This document shows, piece by piece, positions 23,018 through 33,722 of a stretch of DNA of 64,000 nt. The DNA lies in the NCBI RefSeq assembly GCF_000085865.1, contig NC_013511.1, positions 418,516-482,515 of the forward strand, given 5' to 3'. Position 1 is the first letter of the stretch. The number at the start of each line of letters is the position of its first letter. A model generated the notes under the pieces. It was not told the origin of the DNA. It was given only the letters and a program-made list of their open reading frames with translations, and did no database searches. This DNA is from Metamycoplasma hominis ATCC 23114. Lineage in GTDB: Bacteria; Bacillota_I; Bacilli_A; Mycoplasmatales; Metamycoplasmataceae. Position numbers and translations under genes: made by a program.

Positions 23018-23150
23018 ACCTTTCTAACACAGAGAAAGGTTTTTATTATCTTTTTTTGTACATGTTAGATATAAATCCCTTACCATCCACCTTGCTTTAT
23101 TTAAGTAGGTTGGCATGCCTTAATATGGTTAACTGGCAACTCTCTATGTA
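23018..23150 (-). promoter_or_regulatory. metK leader: S-box-like candidate SAM riboswitch with antiterminator/terminator
   Basis: Minus-strand folding: P1 TACAT (23150..23146) with ATGTA (23063..23059). P2 TGCC(ag)TTAA with TTAAGGCA (23138..23116). P3 CC(a)ACCT with AGGTGG (23113..23087). ACCAT in the P2 loop can pair with ATGGT just after P3 (23086..23082), the same topology as the P2-loop/J3-4 pseudoknot of SAM-I. The P1 3' side continues into TCTAACA (23069..23063), which pairs with TGTTAGA (23029..23023) inside the terminator (ACCTTTCT/AGAAAGGT, 23040..23018, then six T). The helices are exclusive. GCCAACC and AAGGTG resemble the S-box P3; P4 is not evident. Confidence 0.65.
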
Positions 23151-23164
23151 TTTTTTGTTTTATT

Positions 23165-23170
23165 ATTATA
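23165..23170 (-). promoter_or_regulatory. -10 box of the metK leader
   Basis: TATAAT on the minus strand, about 15 nt upstream of the P1 helix of the leader. Confidence 0.5.
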
Positions 23171-23203
23171 CTAAAAGTTTAGTATATTATTAAAAATTAA
23201 TAA

Positions 23204-24184
23204 TTATAAAATTATAATGTTTTCTTTTGCTGATTCATCTAGGGTTTTTTGATCTCATGCAGATGCTTGAACTTCACCAATATGATGTTTTTCTAATAGA
23301 AACATTGCAATTCTACTTTGGCCTAGGCCACCACCAATCGTATATGGCAATTTGCCTTCTATTAAATCACAATGATATGGACTCAATTTTTTAATTTCTT
23401 CTTCGGTTTTATTTGATTGTTTAATTAAAGAATCTTTATCAACTCTAATTCCCATACTGCTAATTTCCAATGCTTTTTTATTTACTGAATCATAAACAAT
23501 TAAATCCCCATTCAACATTCAATCATCATAGTCGAATGCTCTTTTTGAATGTGGAATTCCATCAGGTAAATTGTATCCTATTTGATAAATAAAAACAGAA
23601 CCATATTCTTTGCAAATTGCTTCTTCGCGTTCTTCGGGACTTAGGTTTGGATAAAGATTATACAAATGGCTAGAACTAATAAAATAAATATTTTTAGCTA
23701 ACTTTTGACTCAAAACAGGATAGATTCTATTAATAGATTTTTCAGTATTTTTTAATGCTCCATAAATTAACTTAACAATATGTTTTAAATATTTTAAATT
23801 TCTATCTTCTTTTTTTATAATTAACTCTCAGTCTCATTGGTCTACATATATTGAATGTTTATAATCTAATTTTTCTTGTTTTCTTATAGCATTCATATCT
23901 GTATATATTCCTTCATACAATCCAAATTCATATTTCTTTAAAGCATTTCTTTTTCATTTGGCAAGTGAATGAATAATTTGCAATTCGTCTTCAACTTCGT
24001 CTGCAAAAAATACAACTGGTTTTTCTCCGTTTAGACCATCATTTAAACCACTCTTAGTTTTTACAAACAATGGCGCTGAAACCCTGACCAAATTCAATGT
24101 TCTATGAAGTTGATGTGAAAATAGATCTTTTAGTTTTTCAATAGCAAATTGGGTATCTTTCAATGATAATTTTGATGATGGCAT
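23204..24184 (-). CDS. asnA: Aspartate-ammonia ligase (asparagine synthetase A)
   Basis: 326 aa, class II aminoacyl-tRNA-synthetase-like fold. Makes asparagine from aspartate, ammonia and ATP. Motifs: [73 protein letters not shown] (substrate site) and [20 protein letters not shown] (class II motif 3). The C-terminus reads GEVQASAW, then DQKTLD. Two of its Trp residues are TGA. ATG 24184 has an AGGAG site upstream. Monocistronic, between the metK leader and the DUF885 lipoprotein terminator. Confidence 0.96.
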
Positions 24185-24264
24185 ATTTTATGCTCCTTTT
24201 TTAATTAATTTAATAAATTATAAATTAATATAACTCTTAAATATAAATAATTTTTTAATACAAT

Positions 24265-24292
24265 AAAAATCAAGCCTAATGGCCTGATTTTT
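24265..24292 (-). terminator. Terminator of the DUF885 lipoprotein gene
   Basis: AAAAATCA-GCC pairs with GGC-TGATTTTT with one mismatch and a TAAT loop, 26 nt beyond the stop at 24320..24318. Confidence 0.75.
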
Positions 24293-24317
24293 ATTACTTA
24301 TATTGCCAAATTTGAAA

Positions 24318-27300
24318 CTATTTCTTTTCAACAGTTAGGCCGTATTTAGCACTTACTGATTTAATTAAGGCATCCATTGGCAATGCACTATTACGTAATA
24401 AAGCATCAAAGAATTCTTTTACATATTTATGATCATCTTTTTCAACAAATTCTCTTCTTGTTAATCCTAGTTTCTTTTGAACTTTTGTATATAGATCCAT
24501 CATAACTGCCTTACCTGAGTTATATGAGGTTGCTTGACCAACATATGATAGGTAACGTCTTGATTCTGATGTTATGTCACCAATTCCTAGTGATGAATTT
24601 TTCTTCATGAATTCTCTTACTTGGTTGATTGAAGCACCTGCTGGCAAGTCTTCATGTCCTTTTACACCTTTACCATGGTAAGCAGTGTCTAATGCTAAAC
24701 GCATGTTACGCAATTGAGCTTCGTTTAATGCACCTTGGTATTGCAACAAGTTAGCCAATTTTACAGCATCCATTGCATGCTTTTTATCTTGTTTTTCATA
24801 TTTATTAACTTGTGCAACTTTATTTCAATATACACCATTGTGTAAGTCTTTAATTTGTTCAATCATTTTATCTGTAACTTCTGCTTCTGTTTTAGCAGTA
24901 AAGAAGTTTGTTATACCATGTGCTGTTGAGAAGTCAACTGGCATTGCATATAAATCGCCATCTTTATTGTCATAATCTGGTGTGCCATAGAATCCAGCTT
25001 CAATTCCAAATCATTCCATAAATAGAGCTCAACCTTCAACGTATGAAGTGTAGTGGAATACATTTCCTAATTTATATTTACCAAATTCTCCAACTGATGA
25101 TAGATACTTTTGAGCATACATTAATTGGTTGTGGTGTCCCATCATTGATTCATGGTTTGCAAATGAAGTAACTGATCATTTTGGTAATGAGAAGTATGGG
25201 TCAACATTAAACATGAATTTTTTAATGCTTGAGTCGTAAGCTCCAACACCTGAAAATTCTCTTCTAGAAAAGGCATATGTTTGAATATCATAATCAGGAA
25301 CGGGATTTGCAAAGAATTTACGTCCATAATTTTGAGTAGTCTTCTTAAATTGATCATATGCTTTAAATGCTGACAATCCACCATAATAGAATTCTTCGTT
25401 TGTTATCGAACCATGTTTTGTAGCTTTATTTTTTTCACTTAGTAATTGATTATAATTGAATTTTGTTAATTCATCAACATATTTCTTCAAATCAGGATTT
25501 GTTTTAAGACCACTTTTTACAGTATCTGTTCAGTAGGCACTACCTTCACGTCCAAAGAAGAATTCTTCGTCATTTAATCATTTAGTAAATGAAGGAATAT
25601 CAATGTTTCCTTTTTCATCACGAATTACAACAGTTTCTTCTTTTATTTCTTCTGGTCCAATACCATCAGCATCATATTTAATTTTGGCTTCTCATTTTTT
25701 GCCTTTTCCAACAATTAAATCAGCTGCTTGGTTAGCAATTTTCTTTGAGTTTTCAGCAGATTTCTTTGTTGTTTCATAACCAATATTATTTACTTGATCA
25801 TCTGTTAAATCAGAAGTTGTAGCCATCTTTAGAATTTGACGATACATTGATTGACCATTTACGGTAGCATCTCCTTCAGCAAAACCCAAACCAACATTTC
25901 TTTGATTTAGGTCTTTTTCAGTTAATCCTAAACCATATAATTTAACAATTTCCCCACTAGCATTTTTTGCATCAATAGACAATTCTTTTTCATTAACTTT
26001 ATTTTCTTTATAAAGTTTTAATTCTTTAATGTCTTCACCCAATCCATGAGTTGCAGCATTGTAATATGTAGTTGCATAATATTTTAATAATTCTTTTTTG
26101 GCTGTTGGCAAGGTAGAAGAATTAATTAATTCTACAACTGAAATTTCGTTTTTAGACTTATCATTTACAAAATTAGTTAGTTGTGTTTGAAATAAACTTC
26201 CTACAAAAGCATTAATTACCATTTTTGAGAAAACTTTCGACATAACAACTTTATGTTGCACTGCTTCTTTGAAGTTTTCTAATAATTGAGGTAAACTGCC
26301 TCATCCTCTTCCTAGTTGATTATTAAATGCATTCAATGGATATACAGATGCATTTCCTCAAGAAAATGTAGGGTTTAACAATCTTAGTTGATTGTCATGG
26401 TGTCCTTTAGCAATTTCTCAATCGTATTTTATAGCATATTTTCATGCTAAAGAATCGCTCGTTAATGAGGCATCATTTATTTTTGAAATTTTTTCAATAT
26501 ATTTACCATAAATTTCAGAAATTTTCTTTGATTGTTCAGCAGTAGGTGCACTTATTCCATTTAATTTTTCTTTCTTTAATTCAGATTCAAGATCACCTTT
26601 TAAATCTAAAATATGTCTTGCGGCTGCTTCTTGGCTGGCTGGTGAATTATCATTTTCTTTTGAAAGTAAATTGCTTAATTCATCGCTCTTTTTAACAATA
26701 TCGTCATATTCTTTGTCTAGTGCATCTAATTCTTTTTGATTAGCTTCAATTTCTTTAGAAATATTTTCTTTTTTTGTTGTCAAATTTGCAACTTCAATTT
26801 CAAGTTTTGACTTTTTATTAGTTTCTTCAATGATTTTATCTTTTTGAGTTTTTAATTCTGTTTGAAGACCTTCAAACTTTTCTTCTTCTTGTTTAATTTC
26901 TAAATTCTTAGCTTTAATTTCTTCCTTTTTTGATGATATTTCATTATTTTTTGTGCCATCAGAATTTTGTTTTTCTAATGTTTCTAGGTTTTTATTTAAA
27001 TCATCCAAGGCTTTTCTTAATTCAACTAATTTAGTTTTAGATTCTTTAATGTTATTTTCTATTTCTGTTGATTTTTTCAAATAACTTTCTATTTTTTTCC
27101 CTGAATTTTTAAATTTGCTTTCAGAAGACAATAGCTTGGTCTCTAAGCTACTTAATTGATCTTTAAGATCATCATTTTTTTCATTTAATTCTTCATATTT
27201 CTTAGGAATTTCAACAATAGCTTTGTTTGCAGCATTTAATTCTGCTTGATATTTAGCTGTTCTTTCTTGTTGGATTTTATTTAAATCTTCTTGCAATTTT

Positions 27301-27554
27301 TTAACTAATTTTTCTTTTTCTTCAATTGTTTTTGAATTATTTTTTGTTTCTTGCAATTGCTTCATAAGATCATTAATTTGTGCTTGATCTTTTTGAGAAT
27401 TTGCTTTTGCTTCATTTAATTGCTTTTCTAAAGATTCAATTTTTTTGTTTAATTCATCATTATTTGTATGTGTACATGATGCTGCCATAGGCATTAAGGC
27501 TGCTACGCCAAAAATTGAACCTAATGAAATTAGAATTCTAGTTTGTTTTTTCAT
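24318..27554 (-). CDS. Surface lipoprotein with coiled coil and DUF885 metallopeptidase-like domain
   Basis: 1,078 aa. Signal peptide with lipobox MAAS-C (Cys27). Residues ~33-310 are heptad-rich coiled coil (Lys, Glu and Leu). The C-terminal ~750 residues match the DUF885 family (PF05960 by recollection): HESMMGHH at ~801-808 (family HExxxGHH), EGWALFMEWFGIEAG ~30 residues later with the likely third metal ligand, RNMRLALDTAYHGKG, YLSYVGQATSYNSGKAVM and VKEFFDALLRNSALPMDALI. The family contains predicted zinc-dependent peptidases. All metal-ligand residues are present, so it is probably active on the cell surface. Substrate unknown. Start has a GAAGGG site. A paralogue is at 47881..50628. 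Confidence 0.87.
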
Positions 27555-27889
27555 TTTTCCCTTCTTTAACTTTTAACTTATATTGTTCTTTTTTACAACA
27601 AAGTTTTTATTTTTTTATAGTCATAATTTTAGAAAAAAAAGAAAGAAAACGCTTATTTTGTAATTTTTTTGCATATAAAATACAAAAAAAATTAACATTT
27701 TCTTATAGTTTTAAGTACAAAAAAGCATAACAAAAGCACAATAAAAATTTTTTTGCTAACTTTAAATATTAGAATTTATGCTTTATTTTTGTAAACTATA
27801 TATTTTTTAAAAAAGTGGATGAAAATCAAAAAATGATGATGCTTTTTTTAAAAAATCTAACAAAATAAAAAATTTTTAAAAATTTTGAA
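27555..27889. other. Intergenic region between the lipoprotein and 5S rRNA
   Basis: 335 bp, strongly A+T rich, holding the upstream region of the minus-strand lipoprotein gene (TTGTTG and TATAAG near 27600..27575 could be its promoter, but the spacing is short). No ORF of note and no stable hairpin was seen in the rest. Confidence 0.4.
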
Positions 27890-27922
27890 ACATATTTAAA
27901 AATAGTATATAATAATACACGT
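27890..27922 (+). promoter_or_regulatory. 5S rRNA promoter, copy 1
   Basis: A 33-bp stretch containing TATAAT (27908..27913) that is identical to the one before the second 5S gene (57893..57925), while the DNA further upstream differs. Conservation limited to this block marks it as the working promoter. Confidence 0.75.
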
Positions 27923-28020
27923 AGCAACCATAACGAAGGGGTCCACCTGAAACCATTCTGAACTCAGCAGTTAAGCCCTTCAGTGCCGACGATACCTCAA
28001 TGGGAAAATAGGACGTTGCT
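27923..28020 (+). rRNA. rrf: 5S ribosomal RNA, copy 1
   Basis: Starts AGCAACCATAACGAAGGGG and ends GGACGTTGCT, which close the terminal helix, followed by a T run. Conserved 5S segments ACCTGAAACCATTC, GAACTCAGCAGTTAAGCCC and GATACCTCAATGGG are present. Not linked to 16S/23S genes here. Differs from copy 2 at one base in the body: CATTCTGAAC here, CATTCCGAAC there. Ends may be off by a few bases. Confidence 0.95.
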
Positions 28021-28044
28021 TTTTTTATATCTTTTTTTAATAAA

Positions 28045-28068
28045 AAATAAGGCTTTTAAACCTTATTT
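28045..28068. terminator. Bidirectional terminator between 5S and pepF
   Basis: Arms AAATAAGG and CCTTATTT with an eight-base loop between the convergent 5S gene (+) and pepF (-). Confidence 0.6.
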
Positions 28069-28093
28069 ATATATAGATTAATATAAGTTGAGA

Positions 28094-29929
28094 TTAACAA
28101 TTATTATTTTTAAAAATTTTTTTACCTAATTTAATATACTTATCAACTTTTTGATTCAAAACCTCAAATGCTAAATTATAAATATCTTCATTATAAATAT
28201 CAACACCAGCATCTTTTAAAATATTTGCAGGTCAATCGATGTCTCCGGCACTTAAAAATTTATTTATATAGTTTTTTAATGCTTCTTGGCCTTCTTGTTT
28301 GTATTTTTGGAAAAATACATTTGCTACGATATATCCTAATGCATATTTATATACATAGAAATAATAATAGAAGTGAGGAACCATTACGCTATAAACATTT
28401 CTAGGATCGCCTAGTTTTATTGATTTTGATGTAGTCGAGTATTTCTTTTCGTTTTCAACATATAATTTTTCTATTTCTTCATATGTATTTAGTGGTTTAT
28501 TTTCATCTATTGCATTATATAGATCGAATTCAAAATTAGATCACATCGTTTGACGCAAAACTGTGCCAATAAAATCATTAATGCTTGAATCAAGTAGATA
28601 AAATTGTTGTTGAATATTTTTTGATTTGCTTATTAAATAATCATTTAGTAATAATTCATTAAATATCGAAGCAATTTCTGCTAAAAATATTGGATAAGAG
28701 CTTCTAAGAGGAGATTGGCATTTATTAGAAAAATATGAATGCATTGAATGTCCCATTTCATGGCATAATGTATTGACTGATTCCAATGTTCCATCAAAAT
28801 TCATCAATATATAAATTTTTTTCATTCCTGCTGCCCCGCCTATAGAATAAGCGCCGCTTCGTTTAGATGGAACATTGACATAATCAACCCAACGTTCATC
28901 AATAGCTTTTTTAACAACTTCTGGATATTCATAAGGCATTATTGAAATAACATCTAATAAAATCTTTTGTGCTTCTTCTATTGTATATGAAGATTTAACA
29001 TTAACTAAATCTAAAAAGTAATCTCATTTTTCTAATTTTTTATTGAATTTAGCTTTAAAAAATTGTTTTTTAGCATTGTTATATTTTTTAAATATATACA
29101 TATGTTTTTGAACTGCATCATAAATAATGTTCAATAACTTTTTATCAACATGATCTTGCAACAAAATAGATTCAAGAGATGAATTATATTTTCTATATAA
29201 AACATTAACTGATATTTCTTTAATATGTTGATATAGCAATCTTGCTAATGATTGTTTATTTTTTAAATATCCATTTAAATAATTAAAATAAACATCTTTT
29301 CTAACTTGTTCATCTTTATTTTTTAATAAAGCTATTCTATTTCCTTCGGTTATTTTTATTTTTTTATTTTTAATTAAAACATTGCCAAAATCAACTTCAC
29401 TATCGCTTATTATTGAAAAAATATCTTCAGGCACAGGCGAACCACTTGCAGTATCATTTAAATAATTTTCAACATCATCCGACAATTTATGATCAAGTTC
29501 TTGCAAAGTTGCTTCTAGGTCTTTTTTAACATCAATTAGTCTGTCGTCATTAATTCATGTTTTGATTTTGTCTTTATGTTGAAAAATTCTATTGGCTTCT
29601 GAACCTAATTTTTTAGCATATTCTTGGGATTTTGTTTCAAATAATGAAATTGTTTTATTTATTGTGGGATCAACAATATTTATATTTAATTTATTATCTA
29701 AATAATTAGAAATTCTATTGCCTAAAATTAAGAATTTCTTTGAAAGCTCAATATATTCAACATATTGGTCTAATGAATTGTATTTGCTATCTTTTATTTT
29801 AATTATTTTTGAATACAAATCAAAATATTCATCTTCTAATTGTTGATAGGTTTTATTACCTAATATGTCTTCAATATCTCATTTATATTTTTCTTCAACG
29901 TCACTATATGAATTGTATTTTTTTAACAT
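28094..29929 (-). CDS. pepF: Oligoendopeptidase F (M3 family)
   Basis: 611 aa, full length for PepF. Zinc metallopeptidase that degrades short peptides in the cytoplasm. N-terminus [20 protein letters not shown]; zinc site [14 protein letters not shown] (HExxH), the downstream Glu in [17 protein letters not shown], and [20 protein letters not shown] with the His/Tyr residues of the active site. Several TGA-encoded Trp. The ATG (29929..29927) shares its A with the TAA stop of apt, so the two genes are coupled. The stop is at 28096..28094. Confidence 0.95.
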
Positions 29930-30444
29930 TATTCCCCTTTATTAATATAGATTAAACTTTTTATATCGTATGGCAATCTTTCATGAGAATTAAAGCCATC
30001 TAATTCCATTAAAACAATTATTCTACTGATAATTACACCTTGTTCTGTTAATAATTTAGTAATTGCTTCCAATGTACCCCCGGTTGCTAAAACATCGTCA
30101 ACTATGACGGCTTTTTGACCTGGTTTAACTAAACCTTTTTGAATTTCTAAAATATTTCTACCATATTCAAGTCCATAATCGCAGCTTATAACTTCGCCGG
30201 GCAATTTGCCTTTTTTTCTTACCATAATAAATGGTTTTGATAATTTAGCAGCTACTGGTGTTCCAAATAAAAATCCTCTTGCATCAGGACCCACAATAAT
30301 ATCTGCACCTTCTGCTAATTTAGCCATTTCATCAATTGTATAATGTAGTGCTTGTCCATTGGCTAATAAAAGCGAAATATCTTTAAATTTGACGCCTTTT
30401 TGTGGAAAGTCATCAACAGTTCTTATATACTTTTTTAAATCCAT
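29929..30444 (-). CDS. apt: Adenine phosphoribosyltransferase
   Basis: 171 aa. Salvages adenine to AMP using PRPP (made by prs in this window). Motifs: DFPQKGVKFKDISLLLANGQ, ADIIVGPDARGFLFGTPVA, GLEYGRNILEIQKG and the PRPP loop AVIVDDVLATGGTLEAIT. Start ATG 30444 with a GGAG site. First gene of the apt-pepF pair. Confidence 0.97.
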   Translation of the reverse strand: MDLKKYIRTVDDFPQKGVKFKDISLLLANGQALHYTIDEMAKLAEGADIIVGPDARGFLFGTPVAAKLSKPFIMVRKKGKLPGEVISCDYGLEYGRNILEIQKGLVKPGQKAVIVDDVLATGGTLEAITKLLTEQGVIISRIIVLMELDGFNSHERLPYDIKSLIYINKGE

Positions 30445-30657
30445 AAATTTCTCCTGATAATAAGTTGATAAATAACGAATAAATTTTAATATTATTTACA
30501 ATTTTATTTTATAAAAAAATGATTTTATTTCAAACATTTGAATAAAAAACTAGTTAAAATAAATATATTAATTTGCTAAATTTTTTTTATTTATTGATAA
30601 AATAAAATTAACTTAAATTCTTTTATTTTAAATTTTAATAATTACTCGGAGGATAGA

Positions 30658-32313
30658 ATGAATAAAATTAATTTTTTTGCATTAGGTGGTTTAGATGAAA
30701 ACGGCAAAAATTGTTATGTTTTAGAAATAAATAACAAACTATTTGTGATTAACTCAGGAACTAAAATTCCTATTAACTCGCATAACGGTATTGATACATT
30801 AATTTGCAATTACGAATTTTTAGAAAAACGTCAAAAAGATATAGAAGGATTATTTTTGACTGATGTTAGAAATGAAACGTTTTCTGCTATTCCTTGATTA
30901 TTAATGAAAATTAAAAACCTAAAAATATATACTAGTGCTTTTAATAAAATTTTTTTATTAGATAGAATTTCTAAATATAATATAGGTTCGAATACATTTG
31001 AAGTTAAAACAATAAATAAAAAAACAGCGTTTGGCGGGGTAAATGTAACTCCTTTTGATCTAGCCGGAGGTTTGCCTGGACAACTTGGGTTCAATTTTGA
31101 AACCCCAATTAGCAATATCTTGTTTATGACAAATTTTGTTGATGGTGATTTGGGTCCTTATGGTAAAACCGATTTGCAACAAATTCAACAAATAATTAAT
31201 AACAAAAAGGAATTACAGCTTTTAATAATGGATAGTTCAAGAAGCGCTTTTCCTGGACGTTCAATTGAAAAACTTTGAGTTTCAAGAAAAATTGAATACA
31301 AATTTAAAGAAACATCAGACAACCAACGAATTATTGTTGGTTTATATGATGAAGATATGATAACTGCACATGAAATTCTAATACTTGCAAAACGTTATAA
31401 CAGACCGGTTATAACTTATGGTTTAGCTTATTCTCAATTAATAAAACTTGTTGAAAAGGTAAATCCAAATTCTCAATTTCCGGAATTCGTTGAATATCAA
31501 ACTGCAAATAATGTAAAAAATGCTGTTATTCTTGTAACAGGTGCAATAGATAGACTTTACACAAGATTTGCAAGAATTTCTAGCGATAATGATGTTTATT
31601 TAAAATTAAAAAATGATGATGCAGTCATTATAATTGCTCCGCCAGTTAACGGATTGGAAGTAAATTACGCAATAACACTAGATGATATTGCTAGACATAC
31701 TGCTAATTTAATTGAACTAGGCAATGATCAATATTATTCATGTAATCCTGCTAAATTAGATATTTTTAATATTATTAAAGCATTAAAACCTAAATTCTTT
31801 ATACCAATTCAAGGTCTATACCGTTACCAAGTTGTAGCAACTCAAGTTGCTAGAAGCGCAGGTATGAACATTAGTAACTGCTTAGTGTTGCAAAACGGAA
31901 AGGTGGCCGAATTCAACGATACAAATTTAATTTCTCAAAAACATGGAATTAGAAATGTAGGTGATGTTATTATTGATGGCTATGGTATTGGCGATATTTC
32001 CCATGAAGTTATTAATGAAAGAGAAAACTTAGCAAGAGATGGTGTAATTGCTCTTAGCTCATTAATAGATTATAAAAAGAAGAAACCAATCAATGAACTT
32101 CAAATTTCTTCATATGGAATAATTACGAAAGATAATAAAGAAGTTATTCACAAAATAATTAATGATTTATTCAAAAAAGAATTTGAAAATAAACAAACAA
32201 AAGAAATAAATTTAAAGGAAATTCAAGAAAAATTAAGAAAATCAATTAAAAGAAAAATCGCCAAAACTATTGACAAAGAGCCAATGATTGTAATAACTTT
32301 ATATGAAATTTAA
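30658..32313 (+). CDS. RNase J2-like metallo-beta-lactamase/beta-CASP protein with lost metal site
   Basis: 551 aa, the size and domain order of RNase J: beta-lactamase core, beta-CASP (~180-360), C-terminal domain (~440-551). The metal-binding motif, THGHEDHIGGIP in active RNase J, reads TDVRNETFSAIP here, so all four ligands are gone. The PxHGExRH-type segment reads PIQGLYRYQVV. The fold signatures MDSSRSAFPGRS and LDDIARHTANLIE remain. In Firmicutes RNase J2 acts mainly as the partner of RNase J1 in mRNA decay; a structural or RNA-guiding role is the best inference. GGAGG precedes the ATG. Followed by an FtsK-like gene, as rnjB is followed a few genes later by spoIIIE in Bacillus. Confidence 0.85.
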
Positions 32314-32353
32314 CTTTTAAAAATTATAATTATAGTGATAACTAGGAATATTT

Positions 32354-33358
32354 ATGAAAGTGGCAAAGGAAAAACAAACTAAAATTAAGAACCAAAAACA
32401 ATACTTTTTTTCAAGAGACAGGGTGCTTTTATGAACAATAATACTTTTAGTAACATTGTTTTTTTTAGTTATATCTTTCCTTAATGTTCCTTGATTAACA
32501 ACATTGCATTCATATTCATTTAATGTATTGTTTGGAATGTTCTCAATATTGTTTTATTTATTAATTATTCTACTTTCAATATGAAAAATCTTTAATTTAA
32601 AATCAACGTATAAATATTGAATATTCAATTTCAACCTTGGAAGATTAATATTCTTTTTTATTAATATTATAATTTTGGGTTCTGTTATTTATTACACCAT
32701 TCATCAAGTTGAACATAATTCAAAGAATTTTTTTACTAAATATTTTAGCAGTTGATTTGTTGATTTTAGTAATAGCCAAAACTATTTACTACCTCAAAAA
32801 TACACCCCCGGAGTGATTGGAACATTTATTAATTCAATATTAAATATTCCTGGAAAAAAACTCGGTTTTTCAATAGCTTACATAATAAGTATTGTTCTTT
32901 TAAGCTTATCTGTCATTTCATTTTTTATTAGTAACTCTTTCTTTAAAATGATATTCTCTCCAAAAAGCAAAAAGAACAAGGAAAAACTTCAAAATCAAAG
33001 CGATTTAAAAATAAAGGAAGAGGATATTAAAATAATTAATAACAAAGAAGTCGTAAATAGCAATATTCAAATTTTAGAGGCTAATTCTAACTCAAATAAA
33101 AATATAGACTCAACACAAAATTCAAACCAAAATAACAATCTTGATTTAGATCCTTTTGATGATGAAAAAGAAATTGAAGAAGATTCAAAACAAAAAGACA
33201 ACAATGAGCCAGAGCCAAAAGAAGCTATTGACTCACCAAGCAATGAAAATTCTATAGATCCTACACTACAAGAACCAGATAATTCAAATAAAAATAAAGA
33301 GGTTAAAAAAGAAGATAAGATTTATAAAATCATTGAAGACGAAGAAGATTTATTCTAA
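32354..33358 (+). CDS. Membrane protein resembling the FtsK 4TM domain, without motor
   Basis: 334 aa. Four membrane helices at ~24-43, 57-78, 94-114 and 172-195. The segment before and in the last helix (PGVIGTFINSILNIPGKKLG, then FSIAYIISIVLL) has the Gly pattern of FtsK/SpoIIIE N-terminal domains (GGxIG...lG..G). After residue ~200 comes a low-complexity tail rich in Asp, Glu, Asn and Lys, ending with TAA. No Walker A, Walker B or gamma domain follows. Position after an rnjB-like gene also fits ftsK synteny. So it may be the division-anchor half of FtsK kept alone, or the remnant of a split gene whose motor is elsewhere. Start ATG 32354 with AGGAA upstream. Similarity is judged by eye. Confidence 0.55.
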
Positions 33359-33722
33359 TTAAAAAAAAATCATTTTTTGCAAACATTTATTTATAAAAGC
33401 AAATTTCAATAACAAAATAATTTAAGCATTTTAGCTATAAACAAAGAGCATCTAAATTGCTCTTGTTTTTTTATATACAAATTATAAATTTACATAAATA
33501 TTTTTTTAAAGGCTATTTTTATATATAATTTTTAAGTAAAAAATTTATGATTTAAGTTTGCTAAAAAAGCAAAGTATAACTGATAGACTCCATATTTAAC
33601 AAATAATAGTTTATTAATTTAAAATAGTTTTTTATTTTTTAGATGTATTGGTTCAATATATCTTAGTTAACTTTAAATATATACACCCCGAGCACAATAA
33701 ATAATATAGAAAGGTGCTAGTA
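33359..33722. other. Intergenic region with terminator and promoter
   Basis: 364 bp without a gene. Holds the hairpin at 33440..33472. The final ~50 bases carry a TATATACACC-type stretch and the AAAGG site of the next gene. Nothing else recognised. Confidence 0.5.
33440..33472 (+). terminator. Terminator of the rnjB-like/FtsK-like unit
   Basis: AACAA(a)GAGCA pairs with TGCTCTTGTT, followed by a T run; about 80 nt after the stop at 33358. Confidence 0.7.

Noticed and set aside
23018-23150. T-box leader before metK
   Set aside because: AAGGTGGATGG looks a little like the T-box bulge, but the leader is too short for stem I plus antiterminator, and the pseudoknot topology fits an S-box-like aptamer better.
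27555-27889. Hidden small gene between the lipoprotein and 5S rRNA
   Set aside because: No frame with a ribosome site or meaningful length; the region is A/T homopolymer-rich.
33714-33722. GTG start for the surface protein at 33723
   Set aside because: The GTG lies within the AAAGG ribosome site; ATG 33723 is at the right distance.
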